Source of the DNA: an uncultured Mesocricetibacter sp.
GTDB lineage: Bacteria > Pseudomonadota > Gammaproteobacteria > Enterobacterales > Pasteurellaceae
Assembly: GCA_905373425.1 (NCBI GenBank)
Contig: CAJPST010000078.1
Coordinates: 1-9,851 of the forward strand
Length of the DNA stretch: 9,851 nucleotides
Reading direction: 5' to 3'
This document shows positions 1-5,496 of the stretch, piece by piece. The notes beneath the pieces are model-generated. The model was not told the origin of the DNA, made no database searches, and saw only the letters and a list, made by a program, of their open reading frames with translations. The translations under genes and the position numbers were made by a program. The number at the start of each line of letters is the position of its first letter. Position 1 is the first letter of the stretch.

Positions 1-62
1 CATAATTATGCAAAAAATATTAATATTATTTCAATTTATAAAAACAGAGATTTCATTTACCA
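1..62 (+). promoter_or_regulatory. AT-rich leader upstream of artP (probable promoter region)
   Basis: This very AT-rich stretch precedes the first gene of the art operon, so it probably carries at least part of the promoter. A -10-like TATTAT lies at 24-29. The matching -35 position falls at the window edge (1-6) and is not convincing. The ribosome binding site is weak: an AGAGA-like stretch around 46-50, before the ATG at 63. No clear ArgR box was found. The start of the regulatory region may lie outside the window. Confidence 0.3.
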
Positions 63-797
63 ATGACTATTAGTGTTAAAAATTTAAATTTCTTTTACGG
101 TTCATCACAAACATTATTTGATATTAACCTAACCGCACAAGAAGGGGATACCCTCGTTTTACTGGGGCCAAGCGGTGCGGGGAAAAGCACCTTAATCCGT
201 ACGCTTAATCTACTTGAAGTCCCCAAAAGTGGCGAATTAAACATTGCTAACAATAGATTTGATTTAGCACAAAATACTGACCCGCGAAAAATCCGCCAAC
301 TACGTCAAGACGTTGGCATGGTATTTCAGCAATATAACCTGTGGCCACATTTTACTGTGCTGGAAAACTTAATCGAAGCACCGATGAAAGTATTGGGTTT
401 AGATGAAACCGAGGCAAAAAGCCATGCGCTTGATTTGCTTAAACGGCTACGCTTGGAGGAACATGCCGAACGTTTTCCATTACAACTGTCAGGTGGCCAA
501 CAACAACGGGTTGCGATTGCCCGCGCTTTGATGATGAAACCGCAGGTATTATTGTTTGATGAACCGACAGCAGCACTGGATCCGGAAATCACCGCTCAGA
601 TTATTTCTATTATTCAAGAACTGCAACAAACAGGCATTACACAGGTAATCGTTACCCATGAAGTGAGTATGGCGAAGAAGGTTGCCTCCCAAGTCATCTA
701 TATGGAACAAGGGCATATTGTGGAAAGTGGTGACGCAAGTTGCTTTGAAAATCCGCAAACAGAACATTTTAAACAATATTTATCCCACTCAGTATAA
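63..797 (+). CDS. artP: Arginine ABC transporter ATP-binding protein ArtP
   Basis: This is the cytoplasmic ATPase that powers arginine import through the ArtQ/ArtM permease pair. The 244-residue protein has a complete ABC nucleotide-binding domain: Walker A GPSGAGKST at residues 35-43, Q-loop around FQQYNLWPH (88-96), ABC signature LSGGQ at 142-146, Walker B VLLFDEP at 162-168, D-loop AALD at 170-173, and switch histidine H199. This is the usual length for polar amino-acid importers. The start is supported by the N-terminus MTISVKNLNFFYG, which lines up with the E. coli ArtP beginning as I recall it. It is the first gene of the operon, and its stop codon TAA at 795-797 is part of the artI ribosome binding site. 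The family assignment is secure; the arginine specificity rests on the artPIQM gene order and similarity, since related ATPases serve glutamine or histidine importers. Confidence 0.95.
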   Translation: MTISVKNLNFFYGSSQTLFDINLTAQEGDTLVLLGPSGAGKSTLIRTLNLLEVPKSGELNIANNRFDLAQNTDPRKIRQLRQDVGMVFQQYNLWPHFTVLENLIEAPMKVLGLDETEAKSHALDLLKRLRLEEHAERFPLQLSGGQQQRVAIARALMMKPQVLLFDEPTAALDPEITAQIISIIQELQQTGITQVIVTHEVSMAKKVASQVIYMEQGHIVESGDASCFENPQTEHFKQYLSHSV

Positions 798-806
798 GGA
801 AAAGTT

Positions 807-1529
807 ATGAAAAAATTACTATTAACTGCACTTTTAGTCGGTGCTGCATTTGCCACTCAAGCAAAAGACATTACCTTTGCAATGGAACCAAGCTACCCAC
901 CGTTTGAATTAACCAATGAAAAAGGTGAAATTATTGGTTTTGACGTTGATGTAGCTAATGCAATCTGTAAGGAAATTCAAGCAACCTGTCATTTCAAAGC
1001 GCAATCTTTCGATGCACTAATTCCGGGTTTAAGAGCCAAGCGCTTTGATGCGGCAATTTCCGCTGTCGATATTACCGAAGCACGTAGCAAACAGGTTAGC
1101 TTCAGCGAAGCTTACTACGACAGTTCCGCCAGCTTTATCGGAATAAAAGATAAAGCAGATTTAACAACCGCTAAAAATGTCGGTGTTCAAAATGGTACGA
1201 CTTACCAACAATATGTTGTTGCAGAAGCTAAACAATATTCTGCTAAATCCTATGCATCATTACAAGATGCGATTTTAGACGTCAAAAACGGTCGTATTGA
1301 TGTAATCTTCGGTGATACTGCAGTTTTAGCTGACATGCTAACCAAAGAACCGAATCTGACCTTCGTCGGCGAAAAAGTTGATAACAAAAAATACTTCGGT
1401 AACGGTTTTGGGATTGCCGTCAATAAAGGCAATACTGATTTACTTGCCGAGTTAAACAAAGGATTGGCAACAATTAAAGCCAACGGCGAATATCAAAAAA
1501 TTTATGATAAATGGATGACGGTAAAATAA
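807..1529 (+). CDS. artI: Periplasmic arginine-binding protein ArtI
   Basis: This is the extracytoplasmic substrate-binding protein of the arginine importer, which captures ligand in the periplasm and docks on ArtQM. The 240-residue precursor starts with a signal peptide: MKK, a hydrophobic core to about residue 16, and a likely cleavage after ATQA (residue 19), leaving KDITFAMEPSYPPFEL. The body is a type 3 solute-binding fold: GFDVDVA at 44-50, the ITEARSKQ segment with the conserved carboxylate-binding Arg93, and the FGD segment with Asp170, which in this family contacts the ligand amino group. Cys54 and Cys61 could form the disulfide often seen here. The start has a strong AAGGA site (796-800) that overlaps the artP stop codon. 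Only one binding protein is present; E. coli has a second, ArtJ, next to its art operon. Arginine preference is inferred; lysine, histidine or ornithine are possible. Confidence 0.93.
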   Translation: MKKLLLTALLVGAAFATQAKDITFAMEPSYPPFELTNEKGEIIGFDVDVANAICKEIQATCHFKAQSFDALIPGLRAKRFDAAISAVDITEARSKQVSFSEAYYDSSASFIGIKDKADLTTAKNVGVQNGTTYQQYVVAEAKQYSAKSYASLQDAILDVKNGRIDVIFGDTAVLADMLTKEPNLTFVGEKVDNKKYFGNGFGIAVNKGNTDLLAELNKGLATIKANGEYQKIYDKWMTVK

Positions 1530-1535
1530 CCTCTC

Positions 1536-2207
1536 ATGTTTATTGATTATCTTCCCTTACTATATTCCGCAACCCTATTAACCCTAGGGTTAGCGGTTTC
1601 TTCATTAGTTGTGGGTTTAGTTTTATCCATGCTGTTTGTGGTATTAGAAGCCAGTAAATTCAGCTACATCCGTAAACCAGCGTCGCTCATAATCACATTG
1701 TTACGCGGTTTACCGGAGATTATTGTAGTGTTATTAATTTATTTCGGCTCTACCGAAATTGTAGAAAAACTAACCGGTCAATATGTTGAATTCAGTGCAT
1801 TTTGGTGTGGTGTACTGGCGTTAGCAATTATTTTTGCTTCCTACGCGTCACAATCCTTACGTGGTGCTATTCAAGCCATTCCCCTTGGTCAGTGGGAGTC
1901 TGCTGCCGCATTGGGTTTAAGCCGCCCTCGTGCATTTATACGTATTATTCTGCCACAAGTATGGCGTCATGCTTTACCCGGATTGAGTAATCAATGGTTG
2001 GTGCTATTAAAAGACACGGCATTAGTATCTTTAATCGGTGTGCATGAACTGATGCGACAATCGGAATTAATTAATACCGTAACCCACCAGCCATTCACTT
2101 GGTACGGCACAGCAGCATTGTTATATTTAGCCATTACATTAGTCAGCCAGTTTTTTATCCGCAAACTGGAATTGCGTGTTACCCGTTTTGAAAGAGGGAT
2201 AAAATAA
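1536..2207 (+). CDS. artQ: Arginine ABC transporter permease ArtQ
   Basis: One of two inner-membrane permeases forming the arginine translocation channel. The 223-residue protein is mostly hydrophobic, with probable membrane segments near residues 8-36, 52-72, 88-106, 155-170 and 188-208. The cytoplasmic EAA loop that couples to ArtP is clear: GQWESAAALGLSRPRAF at 118-134. The C-terminal basic tail (RKLELRVTRFER) closely resembles that of ArtM, as expected for paralogous partners. It begins 6 nt after the artI stop and has no good Shine-Dalgarno sequence, which suggests translational coupling to artI. The gene contains an exact 14-bp palindrome at 1579-1592. Identity as ArtQ rather than a HisQ-like protein rests on operon order. 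Confidence 0.92.
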   Translation: MFIDYLPLLYSATLLTLGLAVSSLVVGLVLSMLFVVLEASKFSYIRKPASLIITLLRGLPEIIVVLLIYFGSTEIVEKLTGQYVEFSAFWCGVLALAIIFASYASQSLRGAIQAIPLGQWESAAALGLSRPRAFIRIILPQVWRHALPGLSNQWLVLLKDTALVSLIGVHELMRQSELINTVTHQPFTWYGTAALLYLAITLVSQFFIRKLELRVTRFERGIK

Positions 2208-2893
2208 TGTTTCAAGACTATTTTCTGACTATTGCACAAGGCATTCCGACCAGTTTAATGTTGACACTGGTTTCGCTTGCCGTGGCGTTTTTTCTGGCTG
2301 TCGGAATGACATTCATTCTGTCATCAAACAATAAACTGCTAAAAAGTGCGGTCAAAATTTATGTTATTTTATTTACCGGCACGCCGTTACTGGTGCAATT
2401 TTTCTTGATTTACGCAGGCCCAGGGCAATTTCAATGGATTGTGAACAGCCCTCTATGGTTCTTGCTGTCAAACGCTTGGTTCTGCGCTATGTTGACACTC
2501 GCCTTAAACAGTGCTGCTTACTCGACTCAGCTATTTCACGGTGCAGTGAAAGCCATCCCAAAAGGGCAATGGGAAAGTTGTGCAGCGCTTGGGTTAAGCC
2601 GTTTACAAACTTTGAAAATTCTGATTCCATATGCATTAAAGCGTGCACTACCGTCTTACAGCAATGAAATCATCTTAGTATTCAAAGGTACGTCCCTCGC
2701 CTCCACCATTACAATTTTGGATATTATGGGCTATGCCAGACAGCTTTATGGCACGGAATATGATGCCCTAACTATTTACGGTATTGCAGGCGTGATCTAC
2801 CTAGCCATCACCGGTATCGCTACCCTACTATTACGCAAATTGGAAACTCGAGTTCTACGTTTTGAACGGTTGGAAGTAGAAAAAGCGACGTAA
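2207..2893 (+). CDS. artM: Arginine ABC transporter permease ArtM
   Basis: The second channel-forming permease of the importer, partner of ArtQ. The 228-residue protein has hydrophobic segments near residues 14-38, 50-70, 83-105, 155-175 and 190-210. Its EAA loop reads GQWESCAALGLSRLQTL at 120-136, and its C-terminal tail (RKLETRVLRFER) matches that of ArtQ. Its ATG shares one base with the artQ stop codon (TAATG at 2205-2209). A strong AGAGGGA site (2193-2199) lies 7 nt upstream, so it can both re-initiate and initiate independently. An exact uptake signal sequence lies inside the gene at 2344-2352 and encodes part of KSAVK. It is the last gene of the operon; a stem-loop follows at 2900-2932. 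Confidence 0.93.
   Translation: MFQDYFLTIAQGIPTSLMLTLVSLAVAFFLAVGMTFILSSNNKLLKSAVKIYVILFTGTPLLVQFFLIYAGPGQFQWIVNSPLWFLLSNAWFCAMLTLALNSAAYSTQLFHGAVKAIPKGQWESCAALGLSRLQTLKILIPYALKRALPSYSNEIILVFKGTSLASTITILDIMGYARQLYGTEYDALTIYGIAGVIYLAITGIATLLLRKLETRVLRFERLEVEKAT
2344..2352 (+). repeat. DNA uptake signal sequence (within artM)
   Basis: Exact AAGTGCGGT core followed by CAAAATTT, the A/T-rich flank typical of the extended Haemophilus-type uptake sequence. It lies inside artM and is read as part of KSAVK. These short repeats are known to bias DNA uptake by naturally competent Pasteurellaceae. Confidence 0.9.
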
Positions 2894-2899
2894 TAGAAG

Positions 2900-2932
2900 A
2901 AAATAAGCGAGGTAAAAAACATCGCTTATTTT
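2900..2932 (+). terminator. Stem-loop after artM, probable terminator or attenuator
   Basis: Perfect 11-bp inverted repeat: AAAATAAGCGA at 2900-2910 and TCGCTTATTTT at 2922-2932, with an 11-nt loop. It begins 7 nt after the artM stop. The 3' arm ends in TTATTTT, giving a U-rich end, but the stem is not GC-rich and no long T tract follows. It probably ends most art transcription. Because the next gene starts only 20 nt later with no clear promoter of its own, partial read-through is plausible. Confidence 0.55.
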
Positions 2933-2933
2933 G

Positions 2934-2942
2934 ACCGCACTT
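2934..2942 (-). repeat. DNA uptake signal sequence (artM-EamA gap)
   Basis: Exact ACCGCACTT, the reverse complement of AAGTGCGGT, directly between the art stem-loop and the GGAGG ribosome binding site of the next gene. Confidence 0.88.
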
Positions 2943-2943
2943 T

Positions 2944-2948
2944 GGAGG
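2944..2948 (+). promoter_or_regulatory. Ribosome binding site GGAGG of the EamA gene
   Basis: GGAGG lies 4 nt before the ATG at 2953 and one base after an uptake sequence. It fixes the start of the small membrane protein gene. Confidence 0.75.
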
Positions 2949-2952
2949 AATA

Positions 2953-3378
2953 ATGACTCAACTCAACTGGTTTTGGTTTGCTGTCGGCTCTGCATTCTTT
3001 GCGGGACTGACGGCAATTTTTGGTAAACTCGGCGTGGAAGGGTTGAACAGTAATCTCGCCACTTTTATTCGCACTATTGTGATTTTCTTTGTCATTACGG
3101 GAATTATCACCATGCGTAATGAATGGCAACTGCCTGAACACATCGCTGCACGCCCATTGACCTTCCTGATTTTATCCGGAATCACTACCGGGTTATCATG
3201 GTTATGCTATTATCGAGCTCTCCAGCTTGCCCCTGCGTCTTGGGTTGCTCCGATCGACAAACTCAGCGTAGTAATCGCCATTATTCTTGGTGTTGTTATT
3301 TTAGGCGAGCCGATAAGTTTAAAACTCATCATCGGTTCGATTCTGATTGTATCCGGCGTGCTCGTTCTTGCTCTGTAA
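2953..3378 (+). CDS. Half-size EamA/DMT-family membrane transporter
   Basis: An inner-membrane protein of 141 residues with about five hydrophobic helices (roughly 6-25, 37-54, 68-88, 97-117 and 121-141) and a soluble break around 56-66 (RNEWQLPEHIA). The pattern of helix 3 (LSGITTGLSWLCYYRALQLAPAS), then APIDKLSVVIAIILGVVILGEP and a final ILIVSGVLVL helix is typical of one EamA domain of the drug/metabolite transporter superfamily. Most relatives have two such domains (about 300 residues). Single-domain versions exist and are thought to work as dimers, so this is probably complete: it has a good ribosome binding site and an intact C-terminal helix. The substrate is unknown. It sits between the art operon terminator-like hairpin and the pth promoter, with no obvious promoter of its own. 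Confidence 0.85.
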   Translation: MTQLNWFWFAVGSAFFAGLTAIFGKLGVEGLNSNLATFIRTIVIFFVITGIITMRNEWQLPEHIAARPLTFLILSGITTGLSWLCYYRALQLAPASWVAPIDKLSVVIAIILGVVILGEPISLKLIIGSILIVSGVLVLAL

Positions 3379-3408
3379 ATCTTCCTTCCTGAGTGAAAAA
3401 AACGTACA

Positions 3409-3437
3409 TTGAGCCAACCGCACTTTTCCGCTACAAT
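3409..3437 (+). promoter_or_regulatory. Sigma-70-like promoter for pth
   Basis: A -35 element TTGAGC at 3409-3414 (4 of 6 consensus bases) and a -10 element TACAAT at 3432-3437 (5 of 6) are separated by exactly 17 bp. Transcription would start around 3444, some 27 nt before the pth ATG. An exact uptake sequence (3417-3425) occupies the spacer. The call rests on sequence match only. Confidence 0.65.
3417..3425 (-). repeat. DNA uptake signal sequence (pth promoter spacer)
   Basis: Exact ACCGCACTT, the minus-strand orientation of the uptake sequence. It lies wholly between the proposed -35 and -10 boxes of the pth promoter. Confidence 0.88.
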
Positions 3438-3470
3438 AGCGACTATTTTTGAGCGGCTACGGAATAATCA

Positions 3471-4055
3471 ATGTCTGAAATCAAACTCATTGTCGGACTC
3501 GGCAATCCAGGCGATAAATATAAGGATACCCGGCATAATGCGGGAGAATGGCTAGTTGAACGATTAGCACAGCGTTTTAATTTCAGTTTGAAAGAAGAAA
3601 GCAAATTCTTCGGCAAAACCGCAAGAGCAGTAATCAACGGACAGGAAATCCGTTTCCTAGTGCCAACCACTTTCATGAATTTAAGTGGCAAAGCTGTGGG
3701 TGCGCTAGCAACATTTTACCGAATTCAACCGGAACAAATTCTAATCGCTCATGACGAACTGGACCTTCCACCCGGCACGGTAAAAATCAAACTGGGCGGT
3801 GGCCACGGTGGTCATAACGGCCTACGCGATAGCATTGCACAACTTAGCAACAATAAAAATTTCTATCGCTTACGTGTCGGTATCGGTCATCCCGGCGATA
3901 AAAATTTAGTGGCGGCTTATGTATTAAGCAAACCTTCACCAACTGACTTAACCTTAATAGACAAAGCATTGGAAGAAGCTACCGACTGTGTGGAAGTATT
4001 GCTTAAAGATGGAATTAATAAAGCGACCAATCGGCTCAATTCCTTTAAACCTTAA
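3471..4055 (+). CDS. pth: Peptidyl-tRNA hydrolase
   Basis: This cytoplasmic enzyme cleaves the ester bond between peptide and tRNA in peptidyl-tRNAs that drop off ribosomes, recycling tRNA; it is normally essential. The 194-residue protein has the bacterial Pth length and signatures: GLGNPG at 9-14, TRHNAGEWLVE at 20-30 with catalytic His22, the TTFMNLSG segment with Asn70, HDELDLPPG with Asp95, and GGGHGGHNGLRDS with Asn116. These correspond to the E. coli active-site residues Asn10, His20, Asn68, Asp93 and Asn114. The start is supported by MSEIKLIVGLGNPG, although the ribosome binding site (ACGGA near 3459-3463) is modest. Its stop codon provides part of the ribosome binding site of the small broken frame downstream. 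Proximity to ychF is the same as in E. coli, where pth and ychF are adjacent. Confidence 0.97.
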   Translation: MSEIKLIVGLGNPGDKYKDTRHNAGEWLVERLAQRFNFSLKEESKFFGKTARAVINGQEIRFLVPTTFMNLSGKAVGALATFYRIQPEQILIAHDELDLPPGTVKIKLGGGHGGHNGLRDSIAQLSNNKNFYRLRVGIGHPGDKNLVAAYVLSKPSPTDLTLIDKALEEATDCVEVLLKDGINKATNRLNSFKP

Positions 4056-4058
4056 GGA
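4054..4058 (+). promoter_or_regulatory. Ribosome binding site of the broken small ORF
   Basis: AAGGA overlaps the last two bases of the pth stop codon and lies 6 nt before the ATG at 4065. Its quality suggests that a real gene once began here and was translationally coupled to pth. Confidence 0.55.
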
Positions 4059-4123
4059 ACGACTATGAAAAAATTATACGTTATTGCCGATTGGAACCTA
4101 AAGTCGAATAGTTGAACCGGGCA

Positions 4124-4146
4124 ACAAGCTATCTTATAAAGCTTGT
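4124..4146 (+). repeat. Short inverted repeat upstream of ychF
   Basis: ACAAGCT at 4124-4130 and AGCTTGT at 4140-4146 form a perfect 7-bp stem with a 9-nt loop. No T tract follows, so it is not a good terminator. It lies in the second half of the broken frame, just upstream of a TATAAT, and may be incidental. Confidence 0.3.
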
Positions 4147-4149
4147 AAA

Positions 4150-4155
4150 TATAAT
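4150..4155 (+). promoter_or_regulatory. Possible -10 element for ychF
   Basis: A perfect TATAAT 60 nt before the ychF ATG. No acceptable -35 lies 16-19 bp upstream and there is no extended TG motif, so in this AT-rich segment it could be chance. ychF may otherwise be co-transcribed with pth. Confidence 0.3.
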
Positions 4156-4214
4156 TATGATGACCTCAATCTATTAAAAAAAATATTCAAATAAATATTT
4201 CAAGGAAAAATAAT

Positions 4215-5306
4215 ATGGGTTTTAAATGTGGTATTGTCGGCTTACCTAACGTAGGTAAATCAACACTTTTCAATGCGTTAACTAAAGCCGGAATTGAAGC
4301 GGCAAATTATCCGTTTTGTACTATCGAACCGAATACCGGTGTAGTACCGATGCCGGATCCTAGACTGGATGCACTAGCGGCAATCGTTAATCCCGAGCGT
4401 GTATTACCAACTACGATGGAATTTGTCGATATTGCAGGCTTAGTGGCCGGAGCAAGTAAAGGTGAAGGGCTGGGCAATAAGTTCTTAGCCAACATTCGTG
4501 AAACCGACGCAATCGGCCATGTCGTGCGCTGTTTTGAAAACCATGACATCGTTCACGTTGCCGGTAAGATTAATCCGGCGGACGATATAGAAATTATCAA
4601 CACCGAACTGGCATTAGCTGATTTAGACAGCTGCGAACGCGCAATTCAACGTTTACAAAAACGCGCCAAAGGCGGCGATAAAGAAGCCAAATTCGAATTG
4701 TCGGTTATGGAAAAAATTCTGCCGATATTGGAAAATGCAGGTATGATTCGCTCGGCCAATTTGGACAAAGAGGAACTACTGGCAATTAAAAGCTATAATT
4801 TCCTAACATTGAAACCGACTATGTATATCGCCAATGTGAATGAAGACGGTTTTGAGAATAATCCATATTTGGATCAAGTACGAGCCATTGCGGAAAAAGA
4901 AGGGGCTGTGGTTGTGCCGGTTTGCGCTGCAATCGAAGCGGAAATTGCCGAACTGGAAGATGATGAAAAAATCGATTTTCTACAAGACCTAGGCATTGAA
5001 GAACCTGGACTGAACCGTGTTATCCGTGCAGGCTATGCATTGCTCAATTTGCAAACTTATTTTACTGCCGGAGTAAAAGAAGTTCGCGCATGGACGGTTT
5101 CCGTCGGTGCTACCGCTCCAAAAGCAGCGGCAGTTATCCATACGGATTTTGAAAAAGGCTTCATCCGCGCTGAAGTCATAGCTTATGATGATTTTATTCA
5201 ATACAAAGGTGAAAATGGTGCCAAAGAAGCAGGGAAATGGCGACTGGAAGGAAAAGACTATATCGTACAAGACGGTGATGTCATGCATTTCCGCTTTAAT
5301 GTATAA
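4215..5306 (+). CDS. ychF: Ribosome-associated ATPase YchF (Obg family)
   Basis: A cytoplasmic P-loop ATPase of the Obg/HflX-type translation-factor class, known to bind ribosomes and linked to stress responses and translation-initiation choice. The 363-residue protein has the usual YchF length. G1 is GLPNVGKST at 9-17; G3 is DIAGLVAGASKGEGLGNKFL at 72-91. G4 is NVNE at 207-210 instead of the NKxD of GTPases, which explains the family's preference for ATP. His114 (DIVHV) matches the catalytic histidine described in E. coli YchF. The region around 120-200 is the helical insertion, and a TGS domain occupies about 278-361, with AAAVIHTDFEKGF and the GDVMHFRFNV end. The start has AAGGA at 4202-4206, 8 nt upstream. 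The stop sits in a small AAGCAT/ATGCTT hairpin (5305-5318). Confidence 0.97.
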   Translation: MGFKCGIVGLPNVGKSTLFNALTKAGIEAANYPFCTIEPNTGVVPMPDPRLDALAAIVNPERVLPTTMEFVDIAGLVAGASKGEGLGNKFLANIRETDAIGHVVRCFENHDIVHVAGKINPADDIEIINTELALADLDSCERAIQRLQKRAKGGDKEAKFELSVMEKILPILENAGMIRSANLDKEELLAIKSYNFLTLKPTMYIANVNEDGFENNPYLDQVRAIAEKEGAVVVPVCAAIEAEIAELEDDEKIDFLQDLGIEEPGLNRVIRAGYALLNLQTYFTAGVKEVRAWTVSVGATAPKAAAVIHTDFEKGFIRAEVIAYDDFIQYKGENGAKEAGKWRLEGKDYIVQDGDVMHFRFNV

Positions 5307-5333
5307 GCATTTATGCTTTAACGTGTAGCCATT

Positions 5334-5369
5334 TCCGCTTATCGGATAAGATTTATCGGCATAAGCGGA
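5334..5369 (+). repeat. Hairpin downstream of ychF
   Basis: TCCGCTTAT at 5334-5342 and ATAAGCGGA at 5361-5369 pair perfectly over 9 bp. Inside them GATAA (5345-5349) and TTATC (5353-5357) pair again, leaving a 3-nt tip, so the whole element can fold as one stem with a small internal loop. No T tract follows immediately. It could stabilise the ychF mRNA 3' end or aid termination. I do not recognise it as a named repeat family. Confidence 0.4.
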
Positions 5370-5412
5370 TCCAACTTATAAGATTTTGCTCGTAAAAATA
5401 CGCCAAAAACTA

Positions 5413-5421
5413 ACCGCACTT
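5413..5421 (-). repeat. DNA uptake signal sequence (left arm of terminator)
   Basis: Exact ACCGCACTT forming the left arm of the ychF/glpC terminator stem. Confidence 0.9.
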
Positions 5422-5427
5422 TAACAA

Positions 5428-5436
5428 AAGTGCGGT
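5428..5436 (+). repeat. DNA uptake signal sequence (right arm of terminator)
   Basis: Exact AAGTGCGGT forming the right arm of the ychF/glpC terminator stem, 6 nt after the left copy. Confidence 0.9.
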
Positions 5437-5496
5437 ATTTTATGCATTCTTAATCTCGCATTTTATTATGATAAGCAGATAAAATCCGTTACTCAC

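Larger units (their letters stand above)
4065..4194 (+). pseudogene. Small broken reading frame between pth and ychF
   Basis: From the ATG at 4065 the frame reads MKKLYVIADWNLKSNS and stops at TGA 4113-4115. In the next frame an open stretch from 4102 reads RIVEPGNKLSYKACKYNYDD and continues with LNLLKKIF and a Lys codon to a TAA at 4192-4194. The two parts overlap and differ by one frame, so a single one-base change would join them into a protein of about 42 residues ending 20 nt before ychF. The first part has a strong ribosome binding site. I read this as a small gene broken by a frameshift, or as the two ends of a longer gene with an internal deletion. A sequencing error or a real 16-codon peptide are alternatives. 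I do not recognise the family and assign no function. No slippery sequence for programmed frameshifting is apparent at the join. Confidence 0.45.
5405..5441. terminator. Bidirectional terminator built from paired uptake sequences
   Basis: ACCGCACTTT (5413-5422) and AAAGTGCGGT (5427-5436) form a perfect 10-bp GC-rich stem with the 4-nt loop AACA. On the plus strand it is followed by ATTTTATG; on the minus strand the flanking AAAAAC (5405-5410) reads as GTTTTT, giving a U-rich end. It lies between convergent ychF and glpC, so it can terminate both. Inverted uptake-sequence pairs acting as terminators are well known in Haemophilus. Confidence 0.82.

Noticed and set aside
8..25. Possible ArgR (ARG box) operator upstream of artP
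   Set aside because: Only about half of the 18 positions fit the consensus palindrome, which is what AT-rich DNA gives by chance, and there is no TGAAT/ATTCA pair.
2953..3378. Truncated pseudogene of a two-domain DMT transporter
   Set aside because: The gene has a good ribosome binding site, a complete five-helix EamA domain and a natural end; complete single-domain members are known.
4112..4155. TTGAAC paired with TATAAT as a ychF promoter
   Set aside because: The spacer would be 32 bp, far outside the 16-19 bp range.
4989..5288. Minus-strand open frame of 99 codons opposite ychF
   Set aside because: It is antisense to the conserved C-terminal part of YchF, including the TGS domain, with no supporting features.
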